From contig JASHOD010000074.1 of assembly GCA_030041295.1 (NCBI GenBank), positions 62,001 through 126,000 of the forward strand: a DNA stretch of 64,000 bases, given 5' to 3'. A program made the translations under genes and the position numbers. Below the pieces are notes generated by a model. The model made no database searches. It was not told the DNA's origin and saw nothing but the letters and a program-made list of their open reading frames with translations. The DNA comes from Nitrososphaerales archaeon (GTDB lineage Archaea > Thermoproteota > Nitrososphaeria > Nitrososphaerales > CADDZS01). Of the stretch, positions 35,751 to 45,003 are shown piece after piece; positions within the stretch are counted from its first letter, which is position 1; each line of letters starts with the position of its first letter.

Positions 35751-37247
35751 TTGAGTACTCAATTTAATCAAAAACGAGTGGGGCCGTTTCCATTTCCCAA
35801 GTCTGATCCCAGAGAGCGAAAGGGTAACTTCTCAGAAGCACAATTGCCCTATACACAATTGGAAGTAATCCAAGAAGCGAGCAGGTGTCTCCTCTGCGGC
35901 ACGCCTGTTTGCATAGATGCATGTCCGGTTCAGATGGATGTCAGAGGAATGTGCGAAGCCGTCTCAAGAGGAGACTTTAAAGTAGCATACGAGAGGATTC
36001 ACGACACAAACGCACTCTTGGGAGTGACTGCTAGATGCTGTCCTCAACTTCAAAGTCTATGCGAAAACGCATGCGTGATGCGTTGGGGCGGCGAGGCAAT
36101 TTCCATCGGAATGATTCAGAGATTTGTATCCGACTGGGAGCAAAACGAGTCAAGGCAGCCTGATCCATCTAGGGCAGAAGAAACAGGGAAACGTGTTTCG
36201 ATAGTGGGCGGGGGCCCCACTGGTCTAGCTGCCGCATCCTTACTTCGGAGGTACGGCCATAGCGCCACAATTTACGAGGAACTGCCTTACGCGGGCGGAA
36301 CTGCATGGTACGGGATACCGGACTATCACCTGCCGAAGGACGTCCTCCAATACGAAGCTGGCAGAGTAAAGGGAGAGGGAGTCGAAATTAAAACAGGAAT
36401 CAGGGTCGGAAAGGACGTAATGCTAAACGATCTCCTTTCTGAGGGATCCGACGCAGTGCTTATCGCGACAGGTTGTCATGACGTTACAAAACTGAATACT
36501 CCAGGCTCGGATTTGAAGGGAGTCTATGATGGATATGGTTTCTTGGAAGATGTCTTCGTAAATGGCGCGGGGGAGTATCTCAAGAAACCGAAATACGATC
36601 TTGGGAAGAACATTCTCGTAATAGGAGCCGGGGACACGGCCTTGGATGACGCTCGAGTTGCAAAGAGATTGACCGATGGGAACGTAACCATAGTGTACAG
36701 GCGCACCGAAGAAGAGGCTCCATCGGATCCAATAATGGTGGCGGAAGCAAAGGAGGAAGGCATCGAGTTCAGGTATCTTGCCAATCCAAAGCATTTCAAT
36801 GGTGATAAGGACGGAACGCTCATCTCTACTACGATGGACACCATGCAGCTCGGGCCCGAAGACAAGACTGGAAGAAGGACTCCAGAGCCGGTTCCGGAAC
36901 AAGAGTTTGAAATGAAGAGCTCGGCGGTTTTGCTGGCTATCGGGAGGGGACCAAACTCTTTCCTGCAAAAGGAGGCAGGGCTAAAGATCAGAAAGAAGGA
37001 TTCTATCCAAGTAGATGATCACTTTCGGACTTCGATGGCCGGCGTGTTCGCCGCGGGCGATGTGACAACAGGGGAAACCCTAGTTGTAAGGGCAATGGGC
37101 TCGGGAAGAGACGCCGCTCAGCGAGTCCACGAGTATCTCATGGGTTTGAAGGACGAAGTCCACGTATCGCTCTACGAACGCTACTTCGTCCAGCGCTCCT
37201 TTGAAGTGCTCAGCCGAGGGGACGTGATAGGTCCGCCGCCGCCCTAA
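35751..37247 (+). CDS. GltD-like NAD(P)H-dependent glutamate synthase small subunit / FAD oxidoreductase
   Basis: A 498-residue protein. The N-terminal Fer4_20 domain has CLLCGTPVCIDACPV (about 47-61) and CCPQLQSLCENACV (about 97-110), ligands for two 4Fe-4S clusters. An FAD-binding Rossmann motif VSIVGGGPTGLAAASLLRR (about 150) follows, then the NAD(P) motif ILVIGAGDTALDDARVAKRL (about 285) and the C-terminal GVFAAGDVTTGETLVVRAMG. It is the electron-input half of glutamate synthase or of NfnAB-type enzymes. No large subunit is in the window. TTG start; an ABC-2 operon converges 16 bases downstream. Confidence 0.88.
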   Translation: MSTQFNQKRVGPFPFPKSDPRERKGNFSEAQLPYTQLEVIQEASRCLLCGTPVCIDACPVQMDVRGMCEAVSRGDFKVAYERIHDTNALLGVTARCCPQLQSLCENACVMRWGGEAISIGMIQRFVSDWEQNESRQPDPSRAEETGKRVSIVGGGPTGLAAASLLRRYGHSATIYEELPYAGGTAWYGIPDYHLPKDVLQYEAGRVKGEGVEIKTGIRVGKDVMLNDLLSEGSDAVLIATGCHDVTKLNTPGSDLKGVYDGYGFLEDVFVNGAGEYLKKPKYDLGKNILVIGAGDTALDDARVAKRLTDGNVTIVYRRTEEEAPSDPIMVAEAKEEGIEFRYLANPKHFNGDKDGTLISTTMDTMQLGPEDKTGRRTPEPVPEQEFEMKSSAVLLAIGRGPNSFLQKEAGLKIRKKDSIQVDDHFRTSMAGVFAAGDVTTGETLVVRAMGSGRDAAQRVHEYLMGLKDEVHVSLYERYFVQRSFEVLSRGDVIGPPPP

Positions 37248-37263
37248 GAGAATACTGAATTCT

Positions 37264-38874
37264 TTAATCTCTTTTCACGGCAAGATAAAGAAAGCCAGCT
37301 AGTGGAATTGCAACCCACAATATGCCTGTTGCCACAAGCGAAGGTATCGTTATTCCATATTGACTAGGTGATAACAATCCGACGGAAGAACTCGAACTAG
37401 TTAGGTAGGTTATCACAAGCGAAACAAATTGTGCGGGATTTACAAATTCAGCTGCAACTGTATAGCCTACGTACCCGGTTCCGCTGAAACCTGCTCTTAT
37501 AGCTACGAGAAATAGTAGAATGATGATGCTCCATAGGAAATCAAAGATTATGAATAATCCTATGCCGATTCCGATGAGCAAGCCAGAAGATTTGACAACG
37601 CGGGATAGTAGCATCATTAATCCAATAAATGCTGCAAGCTCGACGCAAAAGGCGCCTGCAGAAGCAAGCAAGATCGTACTGCTGATGAATGCTTTTGCGT
37701 AGTAAAACACCAATCCGTCTACGACCGCCATCGAAATCCCAATTGCTATTGCCATCCCTGTGAATGTAGCGAGAAATCTCGAAAGAGCTAAACCTCTTCT
37801 CGAAACAGGCTGAACCAAAACAGATTCGAGCACTCCAGAGATGCGATCTTTACCGTATGAATTGTACGAACCAATTATTGCAATAAGTGGAACAAAGAAA
37901 CTGTAGATGGAAGTTAGGAAACTACTGACAAGTTCGTCTGCTTGGCTTAGAGTTACAGGTTGGATCGTGGGATATAATTGAGTTACAGGGTAGTATTGAG
38001 GAGAAAAAGCCTCATACCCATTTGAGGTGAATAATACAAGTCCAATTTCAGAAGCATTGCCAAGAGTGGTAGCTAATTTAGGCGGATTGGAAACTTGTTC
38101 GTAGGAACTAAGCTTATCGAAGAATGTCATATTCGATTCGGCTAGAGTTGATGGTGGAGAAAATGAAGAAGTGCACGAAGTTGCACCAATTGAATGGGTG
38201 GTGCACGTCTCGGTTTCGTTGAAAAATTCGTAATAAAGAGAATAGCTTGAAGGAAGAGAACCGTTGACGCCAGCCCATGTCACCATCAAATTATCTTTCT
38301 GAGAATTGGATGAATCTGTAACGATGGAGATTGGACCGCTGTTGGTGTTTGCTACTAAAATAATCTGACCAGGACTTGCCTGAACTGATATTGCGCTGCC
38401 ATTAGAGAACGAAGTGAGCGGGGAATAGACCGCGGGCTGACCTCCAGCAGTGTACTCACCTCCACTCGGTTCTTGAATTGTGAATGTCACAGTATAGTTT
38501 GCGTTTACCTCGTTTATGTCACTGACAGGAACGTTGATAGTAAACTCCGCCTCCCCAGTTGAATTTGTAGTAACGCGGGGGCCTTGGAACGAGGGCAGAG
38601 TACTTTGCGAAAAGAAGAGAGATGTTATATTTGCTTGTATAGTCGCACCGCTCACTGCTTGACCGAATTGATTAGTTTCAAACGCTAGAAAGTGATAAGT
38701 TCCTGAATTGTCGTACCAACTCAATACCTCGGTGTTTGGTTGTTGAAATGTTGTAGTGCTAGATGAAAATGAGTAGACGAGGAAGAAACTTATTGCGATG
38801 AGCAGTATCATTGCAATTAGGACGGTCTTGCTGAAGAAAACTCTTCGAATGTCATACAACAATGGATGAGCCAA
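37264..38874 (-). CDS. ABC-2 permease with a large extracellular insert
   Basis: A 536-residue protein. One membrane segment at about 17-35 is followed by about 270 residues of Ser/Thr/Asn-rich exterior domain. This contains an Ig-like stretch (FLAFETNQFGQAVSGATIQA) and a Cys pair (CTTHSIGATSC). Five or six membrane segments follow, beginning near residue 315 (SFLTSIYSFFVPLIAIIGSY), with YGKDRISGVLESVLVQPVSR, the ABC-2 coupling helix. It pairs with the ATPase encoded 22 bases upstream. The insert suggests handling or anchoring of a bulky substrate, but none is known. Confidence 0.8.
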   Translation of the reverse strand: MAHPLLYDIRRVFFSKTVLIAMILLIAISFFLVYSFSSSTTTFQQPNTEVLSWYDNSGTYHFLAFETNQFGQAVSGATIQANITSLFFSQSTLPSFQGPRVTTNSTGEAEFTINVPVSDINEVNANYTVTFTIQEPSGGEYTAGGQPAVYSPLTSFSNGSAISVQASPGQIILVANTNSGPISIVTDSSNSQKDNLMVTWAGVNGSLPSSYSLYYEFFNETETCTTHSIGATSCTSSFSPPSTLAESNMTFFDKLSSYEQVSNPPKLATTLGNASEIGLVLFTSNGYEAFSPQYYPVTQLYPTIQPVTLSQADELVSSFLTSIYSFFVPLIAIIGSYNSYGKDRISGVLESVLVQPVSRRGLALSRFLATFTGMAIAIGISMAVVDGLVFYYAKAFISSTILLASAGAFCVELAAFIGLMMLLSRVVKSSGLLIGIGIGLFIIFDFLWSIIILLFLVAIRAGFSGTGYVGYTVAAEFVNPAQFVSLVITYLTSSSSSVGLLSPSQYGITIPSLVATGILWVAIPLAGFLYLAVKRD

Positions 38875-38896
38875 TTTTCAACTCGCCTGGTTTGTT

Positions 38897-39835
38897 CTAT
38901 GAAGCATTACCCGATAGCGTAGGGCCCTGCGCCCCGACTAATTTGAAGAAGTATTCTTCGAGGCTTGACTTTTCCAAACTGAACTCTCTAATCAAGAAAC
39001 CTCGCTTGATAAGTTCCGTACTTATCTGAGTTGGGTCTACGACGAAATTCGATAGCCAAATGGTATTCCCTTCTACCCTCACTTCTCCCATAGTTCGTAA
39101 GTAACCTAAGGCATCGTCGTTCAAATTCTGAATGACCATCTTCAATTGAGCACTCGCCGACTCAATCATGGACAGTTCGCCACGCGTAGCGACTTTAACG
39201 ATTTTACCCTTATGAATGAAAACAACTCTGTCCGAAATATTTTCGACCTCTGTGAGAATGTGCGAAGAAAGTAATACCGCCTTTCCCCGCTGTTTCAGGT
39301 CGGTCATAAGCCAACGCATGAAACGGATCCCCTGCGGATCAAGTCCGTTAAGAATTTCGTCGAAAAGGAAATTTTTTGGATCAGGAAGCAAAGCAGCTGC
39401 AAGGGAGAAACGTTTCTTCATCCCTTGCGAATACGTTCTTAGCTTCTTTTTCTCGAAGCCCGATAGGTTTACTCTTTGAAAAAGATCCTGCGTTCTCTTG
39501 AGGGCTTCCTCTTTCGGAATCCCGTGGTAACCAGCGAAGTAGACCATCAGATCTTGCGCCGTTGCATTCTGCTCAAAGTTCGGAAACTCTGGAACCCAAC
39601 CAATATACTTCGAAGCCCCAGCTTTCTGTTTCACAATGTCGTGTCCTTCCACAACGACTGTACCAGAGGTCGGGAGCGCGACCCCGCACCCAACTCTAAT
39701 TGTTGTGGTCTTGCCTGCTCCGTTCAGACCAACGAACCCTACAATTTCTCCATCTTTGACCTCGAAGGTTACGCTGTCAATGGCAGGGTTGCCGTGCCTA
39801 GTAAAGTTCTTAGTAAGTGAGTCAAATTTTAACAT
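38897..39835 (-). CDS. ABC exporter ATPase
   Basis: About 312 residues. Walker A is GLNGAGKTTT. The signature is the divergent YSQGMKKR. Walker B is NFLFDEILNGLDPQG, with Ile instead of the usual Pro after the catalytic Glu. The H-loop is SSHILTEVE. The start is the ATG at 39835 (MLKFDSLTKNFTRHG); a frame start eight codons earlier is less likely. It drives the insert-containing permease directly downstream. The promoter region of about 90 bases is shared with the divergent alpha-mannosidase gene. Confidence 0.88.
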   Translation of the reverse strand: MLKFDSLTKNFTRHGNPAIDSVTFEVKDGEIVGFVGLNGAGKTTTIRVGCGVALPTSGTVVVEGHDIVKQKAGASKYIGWVPEFPNFEQNATAQDLMVYFAGYHGIPKEEALKRTQDLFQRVNLSGFEKKKLRTYSQGMKKRFSLAAALLPDPKNFLFDEILNGLDPQGIRFMRWLMTDLKQRGKAVLLSSHILTEVENISDRVVFIHKGKIVKVATRGELSMIESASAQLKMVIQNLNDDALGYLRTMGEVRVEGNTIWLSNFVVDPTQISTELIKRGFLIREFSLEKSSLEEYFFKLVGAQGPTLSGNAS

Positions 39836-39927
39836 GAAAATTGCGAACACCAAGGTCAATAAAGGCGCTGGATTAAAATCTACTTACTAGGACGCACGAA
39901 CTAGCGAAAGACATAGGCTGCAGAATA

Positions 39928-42900
39928 ATGGAACCCAGAACGCTCAACGAACTTGAGAGACGGCTCGCACTCTCCTTGGCAAGATCTTTTGAAAAAATCG
40001 AGACTCTGAAATGGGATCCCCCTACTGCGGGAAAGCACGCGAGCAAAGCAAGACTAGATCTCAACATTAGGAAACCGAACACTTTCCTGTATGTCATAGA
40101 CTACAGAGGATCTGCGCTCATAAAACTTGACGGCGAACCGTATTGGAGCTTGGACGGATTCCACAAGAGCATGCGAATTCCGAGGGGGCGACACGAAATT
40201 ACTGCAGAGTTTACACCTTACCAAGCATTCGGAGAGAAAGTTTCTGTCTCGTTCGGTACTCCGATGTTAACGGCTAGGAACGAAGACGCCTACAGATTCT
40301 GGAATCACTGCTTTATGATTTTGAGTCTTGCGAAACAAACCGAGGACAAAGAATTGTCAGATGATTTGTTTAAGCTGTTAGACCTTGCCTTTAGAGAAGC
40401 GTACTTCGAGTCAGTCACCCACGACCAACTTGTCCTTGCATCATCTTCCGTGAAAGTATTTTCAAACGAACTTCTTGAGGTAGTCCCTAGATCTAATGCC
40501 GAAGATATTCAAGCGATCGGATATCGTTACGAGTCAAGGGACTCGAAAAAATGGGCGCTTGGACTCGACGTTGTCGAAAGCGGTTTGAGAAATCTCGTAA
40601 AGAAATATGGAAAACGGGGTCAAATAGTTGCAATCGCCCACGGACACATTGATACGGCTTGGCTCTGGCATTTCCGCGAAACTGAGAAGAAAGTAGCTAG
40701 GACGTTCTCCGTCGTTTCCACATTATTTCACAAGTACGAATTTAGTTACATGCAGAGCATGGCATTATACTGTGAGTGGACGAAGAAAAATCAACCCGCC
40801 CTCTTCGATAAAATCAGAAGTTACGTGGCGAGGGGGATTTGGGAACTGGGGGCAGGGTGGGTAGAAAATGATACCAACCTAATTTCCGGCGAGTCATTCG
40901 TCCGTCAGTTTCTTTACTCACAGAGATTTTACAGGAATGAATTTGGAAAGATTGCGAAGGTATACTGGTTGCCTGACACATTCGGCTTTGCCGCGTCAAT
41001 TCCCCAAATAGCAAGACTCGGAGGTGTTGAATTCTTTGCAACTCAGAAGGTCTTTTGGAACGACACAAACATCTTCCCCTATTCGGTCTTTAACTGGATG
41101 GGAATTGATGGAACAGCAATACCGGCCATGGCTTTCGGTCACGCAAAGGACGGTTACAATTCAGAGTTTGCTTTGGATGAACTGACAGAGCAGTGGTCAA
41201 ATTGGACAGAGAAAGACGTCCCGATGCTCTATTCCTTTGGATATGGAGACGGAGGGGGAGGCCCAACCGAGGAGATGCTTATTAGGGCAGAGATAATCAA
41301 TAAGCTTCCAATTTTACCACGCGTCAAATTGAAGGTGGAAGGAAAACAAGCAAAACAAGTTTCATACATCGAGCGAGAATATTCTCGCCTTCTATCGGAA
41401 AACTTCTTCAACGACAGAAACAAATGGAGAGGCGAGCTTTACGCTGAATTTCATCGCGGTGTTCCTACTTCTCACACGAAGATCAAGATACTCAACCGTC
41501 GTGCCGAAATTGCTCTTCGGGAGGCGGAACTTTGGTCCACCATACTCAACCAAACCGAGATAAAGTCGAATCCTTCTTTCAAAAAAGAACTGGCCGAGTT
41601 ATGGAAAGTAGTACTGAAAAATCAATTTCACGACGTCCTCCCGGGCAGCGCCATAAATGAAGTATATGCTACTGCGTACGATGAACTTGAGTCAGTAATT
41701 GCGGATGCAGATGCAGTTACTAGGAATTGTACAAACACGATTGCTCGACGGAAAGTATGTATTTTCAATTCCCTACCTTGGACGAGGAATGAGTACATTG
41801 TCACAAAACATCACGAGTCTGCTACAAAAGAGGTTCAAAGAGTTGAAAACGGCCACCTAGTAAGTCTAACCGTGCCCTCTGTAGGATTCATTACAATGGA
41901 TGATGCCATAGCAGAAATTCCACGCTCGAAATCAGTTCGAGTTGAGGAAGGGGCAAACCAAATTCAGATCGAAAATAATTACCTCAGAATCGTAATAGAC
42001 AAGCGAGACTGCGGAGTCCGATCTATCTTTGACAAGGAATCTAAGAAGGAGGTTCTGAAAGAAAAAAGCAACCTTTTCACATTCTACGAAAACTTGCCAG
42101 GTTGGGCGGATGCTTGGGACATTGAAAAAGGGTACAAGATTACGAGTTTCAACGTACTAGATTCAAGCGAGAAGCCCCTCATCATAGAAAAGGGTCCTCT
42201 CAGAGTAAGAGTCAATCTCGGAAAAAAGGAATTCCGAAATTCATTGATCAATCAAGAGATTATCGTCCACGCCGCTTCGAGGCGAATCGATTTCAAGACG
42301 GGATTTGAAATGCACGATAGAGAACTGTTTCTCAAAGTCTGGTTTCATTTCAACATAAATTCGGAACAAGCAACATACGAAATACCATTTGGAAATATCG
42401 AGCGGAAAGTAACAACCAACACGTCATTCGAAAAGGCATTATTCGAGGTGCCGATGCAGAAATGGGTTGATTTCTCAGACAGCGGGTATGGGGTCGCCAT
42501 ATTGAATGATGGGAGATACGGAATCTCTGCAGAGCATGGATCGTTCGGCATTTCTGTTGTAAGAACGCCGACTTATCCTGATTTTGCGACAGATTCTGAA
42601 AGGGGTTCTTTTACGTTTTCGATTTATCCACATCTAGGGACGTGGCGTGAAGCTGAAATTCCGCGCAGGGCTTACGAACTAAACAATCCAATTCAGATTA
42701 CCGATGGCGGATCAAAAACCGGCGTAGACCCTAGAGAAACCACTTCTTCTTCATTTGTTGAAATCAACTCTCCGAATATCATGCTCGAAACAATCAAGCA
42801 GGCCGAAGATGGCGAAGAAATGATAATTCGCGTATTTGAAACGGAGAACAAAAGTGGCGAAGCGAAAATAAAACTATGGAGAAAGGTTGAGAATGTGAAA

Positions 42901-43029
42901 TCTCTAGATCTTTTGGAATTAAATGAAGTAAAAACCGACAAATTGGCTTTCTTTGAAAATGAGATAATCTTCTCCTACAGTAACTATCAAATTCTAACCT
43001 TGAAAGTGGAGTTGCAAGAAATGAGATGA
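39928..43029 (+). CDS. Alpha-mannosidase, glycoside hydrolase family 38
   Basis: A 1033-residue enzyme. The zinc site AHGHIDTAWLWHFRETEKK is at about residues 235-253, and the nucleophile Asp is in YWLPDTFGFAASIPQI (about 346-360). WVENDTNLISGESFVRQFLY and the helical-bundle motif KNQFHDVLPGSAINEVY are present, and the C-terminal beta domains fill residues 600-1033. There is no signal peptide, so it acts in the cytosol, removing alpha-mannose from internal glycans or imported oligosaccharides. A TATA-like GATTAAAATC lies at about 39872-39881. The stop overlaps the start of the next gene (ATGA), implying translational coupling with a methyltransferase. Confidence 0.92.
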   Translation: MEPRTLNELERRLALSLARSFEKIETLKWDPPTAGKHASKARLDLNIRKPNTFLYVIDYRGSALIKLDGEPYWSLDGFHKSMRIPRGRHEITAEFTPYQAFGEKVSVSFGTPMLTARNEDAYRFWNHCFMILSLAKQTEDKELSDDLFKLLDLAFREAYFESVTHDQLVLASSSVKVFSNELLEVVPRSNAEDIQAIGYRYESRDSKKWALGLDVVESGLRNLVKKYGKRGQIVAIAHGHIDTAWLWHFRETEKKVARTFSVVSTLFHKYEFSYMQSMALYCEWTKKNQPALFDKIRSYVARGIWELGAGWVENDTNLISGESFVRQFLYSQRFYRNEFGKIAKVYWLPDTFGFAASIPQIARLGGVEFFATQKVFWNDTNIFPYSVFNWMGIDGTAIPAMAFGHAKDGYNSEFALDELTEQWSNWTEKDVPMLYSFGYGDGGGGPTEEMLIRAEIINKLPILPRVKLKVEGKQAKQVSYIEREYSRLLSENFFNDRNKWRGELYAEFHRGVPTSHTKIKILNRRAEIALREAELWSTILNQTEIKSNPSFKKELAELWKVVLKNQFHDVLPGSAINEVYATAYDELESVIADADAVTRNCTNTIARRKVCIFNSLPWTRNEYIVTKHHESATKEVQRVENGHLVSLTVPSVGFITMDDAIAEIPRSKSVRVEEGANQIQIENNYLRIVIDKRDCGVRSIFDKESKKEVLKEKSNLFTFYENLPGWADAWDIEKGYKITSFNVLDSSEKPLIIEKGPLRVRVNLGKKEFRNSLINQEIIVHAASRRIDFKTGFEMHDRELFLKVWFHFNINSEQATYEIPFGNIERKVTTNTSFEKALFEVPMQKWVDFSDSGYGVAILNDGRYGISAEHGSFGISVVRTPTYPDFATDSERGSFTFSIYPHLGTWREAEIPRRAYELNNPIQITDGGSKTGVDPRETTSSSFVEINSPNIMLETIKQAEDGEEMIIRVFETENKSGEAKIKLWRKVENVKSLDLLELNEVKTDKLAFFENEIIFSYSNYQILTLKVELQEMR

Positions 43030-43805
43030 CAGAAAAAGAATCAGTGAAGAATTCCCCATCTCCTGAGACATTCTTCTCAAAACATGCCGAGGACTATGCA
43101 AAGAGTGAAAGCCACGCTCATGGGTCAGATTTGATACGATTGATCGAGCTTCTCGAACCACGACCGGAAGATATTGCTCTGGATGTGGCAACAGGCACTG
43201 GATTTACCGCGATGGAACTTGTGGAAAAGGTGAATCGCGTCTTTGCAACAGACATTACAAGAGAGATGTTAGTCCAAGCGGAACGACTAGCTCAGGAGCG
43301 AGGAATTACGAACATTTCTTTTGAAAAAGCTGAGGCCGGCCATCTTCCCTATGATGATTCCAGTTTCGACATCGTAACCACCCGTCGTGCCGCTCATCAT
43401 TTTCAAGACGTTTCCAGATTCCTCAACGAGGCGGGGAGAGTTCTGAAAAAGTCGGGGAGGCTGGGTATTGTGGACATGTCGCCCCCGGAAGGGACCGAGG
43501 AATTCTTCAATAGGATAGAGAGGATACGCGACTCAACGCATACCCGAGCGCTAACCCCAAATGAGTGGCGAACCAAAGTCGAAGAAGCGGGCCTACGAGT
43601 AACTCAACTGGAAACTCTTGATGAAAGAGTAAGTTTCGAGCGATGGCTCTATCCAGTAGAAATGGGCGGAGTAGAAGAGAAGGGGATAAGGGAGGAATGG
43701 GCGAATGCGTCACGAGAAATTAAAAAGCAGTTGAACCTTGAACAAACAGGTGACCATGTCGAGTCCTGGGTCAAGACAAGAATAGTGCTTATTGCGATAA
43801 AGTGA
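43026..43805 (+). CDS. SAM-dependent methyltransferase (UbiE/Methyltransf_11 type)
   Basis: A 259-residue class I methyltransferase. Motif I is IALDVATGTGFTAMELVEKV, the beta2 acidic residue is in FATDITREMLVQAERLAQER, then AEAGHLPYDDSSFDIVTTRR, AAHHFQDVSRFLNEAGRVLK and KSGRLGIVDMSPPEG. The pattern is that of COG2226 enzymes that methylate quinones or small molecules. Its ATG overlaps the mannosidase stop by four bases. The pairing with a GH38 enzyme suggests that a methylated sugar or glycan intermediate is possible, but the substrate cannot be read from the sequence. Confidence 0.85.
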   Translation: MTEKESVKNSPSPETFFSKHAEDYAKSESHAHGSDLIRLIELLEPRPEDIALDVATGTGFTAMELVEKVNRVFATDITREMLVQAERLAQERGITNISFEKAEAGHLPYDDSSFDIVTTRRAAHHFQDVSRFLNEAGRVLKKSGRLGIVDMSPPEGTEEFFNRIERIRDSTHTRALTPNEWRTKVEEAGLRVTQLETLDERVSFERWLYPVEMGGVEEKGIREEWANASREIKKQLNLEQTGDHVESWVKTRIVLIAIK

Positions 43806-44003
43806 GCGCTGATAGCATTAGTTTATTCGAATCCATTCTCAGTGGTTTTTCTCTATATTCTCAATAAAGCAAGAGATAGAGCTAACAATTAAGACTGTAC
43901 GCCCTATTTCCTCCTTTTCGCGTTGAAACCGTCGGAGTTTCGTCCATCGCAGAAACGTTGAAAGAGGCTTGTCTCTGCTCAAGTGCACTTAGATTAAACG
44001 ATT

Positions 44004-44981
44004 TTGTCCGTCATCGACGTGCACGACCTCAAAAAAGCGTATGGCTCCCTCCAAGCCGTAGATGGGATTAGTTTTGAGGTAAAGAGCGGAGAAATATTTT
44101 CAATGCTAGGTCCAAACGGCGCGGGCAAGACGACGACAATTGAGATAATGGAGGGACTGAGAGCAAAAGACGCCGGGGAAGTAAGCGTTCTAGGTTTGGA
44201 TCCTTGGAAGCATGGCTATGAATTGCACAAGAGAATCGGAGTTATACCCCAAGGATTTCGATTCTTTGACAAGGCAACGCCAAAGGAAGCGATAATCTAC
44301 TATGCAAGCCTCTTTGGGGTTAAAGTGGCTCCCGAACAGATACTCGATCAAGTGATTTTGCAGGATGCGAAGAACATCTACTTCGAGAACCTATCGGGTG
44401 GGCAAAAACAAAAGACCGGGCTAGCTCTTTCACTTGTGAACAACCCCGAACTGTTGTTTCTTGACGAGCCGACAACGGGTCTCGACCCTCAGGCTAGAAG
44501 GGCAGTCTGGCAGGTGATCGAGAACCTGAAGAAGGCGGGTCGTTCGATAGTTCTAACCACCCACTATCTCGAAGAAGCGGAGCGCCTAGCTGATCGCGTG
44601 GCGATAATGGACCACGGCCGTATTATTGCGACAGGTTCACCGCCGGAGATAGTCCAGAGATTCGGTTCCGGAGAGCGAATTAGATTAACAGGTGGTAAGG
44701 AGCTTGTGGACTACATTGGTCGAAATTCAAATCTCCCTGTTACATTCGATGATAAATTCAGGCAGATCGAAATCACGATTCATGACAAGAACGACGCCCT
44801 GACCGCTTTTAGATTGCTGGAACAATCAGGAATGGATTGGAGTGATCTTTCAACCAAGAGAGAGAGCCTCGAAGACATTTTCATCAAGCTCGTCGGAACA
44901 ATCGACGAAGGAGGCTCGAAGGCTAACACCATGAGACGTGAAGACGACCAACAAAAGGACATACAAGTTTCCGCAAATTGA
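44004..44981 (+). CDS. ABC exporter ATPase (third ABC-2 system)
   Basis: A 325-residue protein. Walker A is GPNGAGKTTT, the signature LSGGQKQK, Walker B LLFLDEPTTGLDPQ, and the H-loop TTHYLEEAERL. The C-terminal region of about 100 residues (IRLTGGKELVDYIGRNSNLP to LEDIFIKLVGT) is the usual DUF4162-like tail. TTG start with an AT-rich ATTAAACGATTTT just before it. The permease gene begins 22 bases after the stop. The substrate is unknown. Confidence 0.88.
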   Translation: MSVIDVHDLKKAYGSLQAVDGISFEVKSGEIFSMLGPNGAGKTTTIEIMEGLRAKDAGEVSVLGLDPWKHGYELHKRIGVIPQGFRFFDKATPKEAIIYYASLFGVKVAPEQILDQVILQDAKNIYFENLSGGQKQKTGLALSLVNNPELLFLDEPTTGLDPQARRAVWQVIENLKKAGRSIVLTTHYLEEAERLADRVAIMDHGRIIATGSPPEIVQRFGSGERIRLTGGKELVDYIGRNSNLPVTFDDKFRQIEITIHDKNDALTAFRLLEQSGMDWSDLSTKRESLEDIFIKLVGTIDEGGSKANTMRREDDQQKDIQVSAN

Positions 44982-45003
44982 AAGGAGTTCGAGCAACAAA
45001 GAA

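Noticed and set aside
36423-36968. A 181-codon frame antisense to the GltD-like gene
   Set aside because: It is fully contained in a well-conserved gene and shows no domain of its own.
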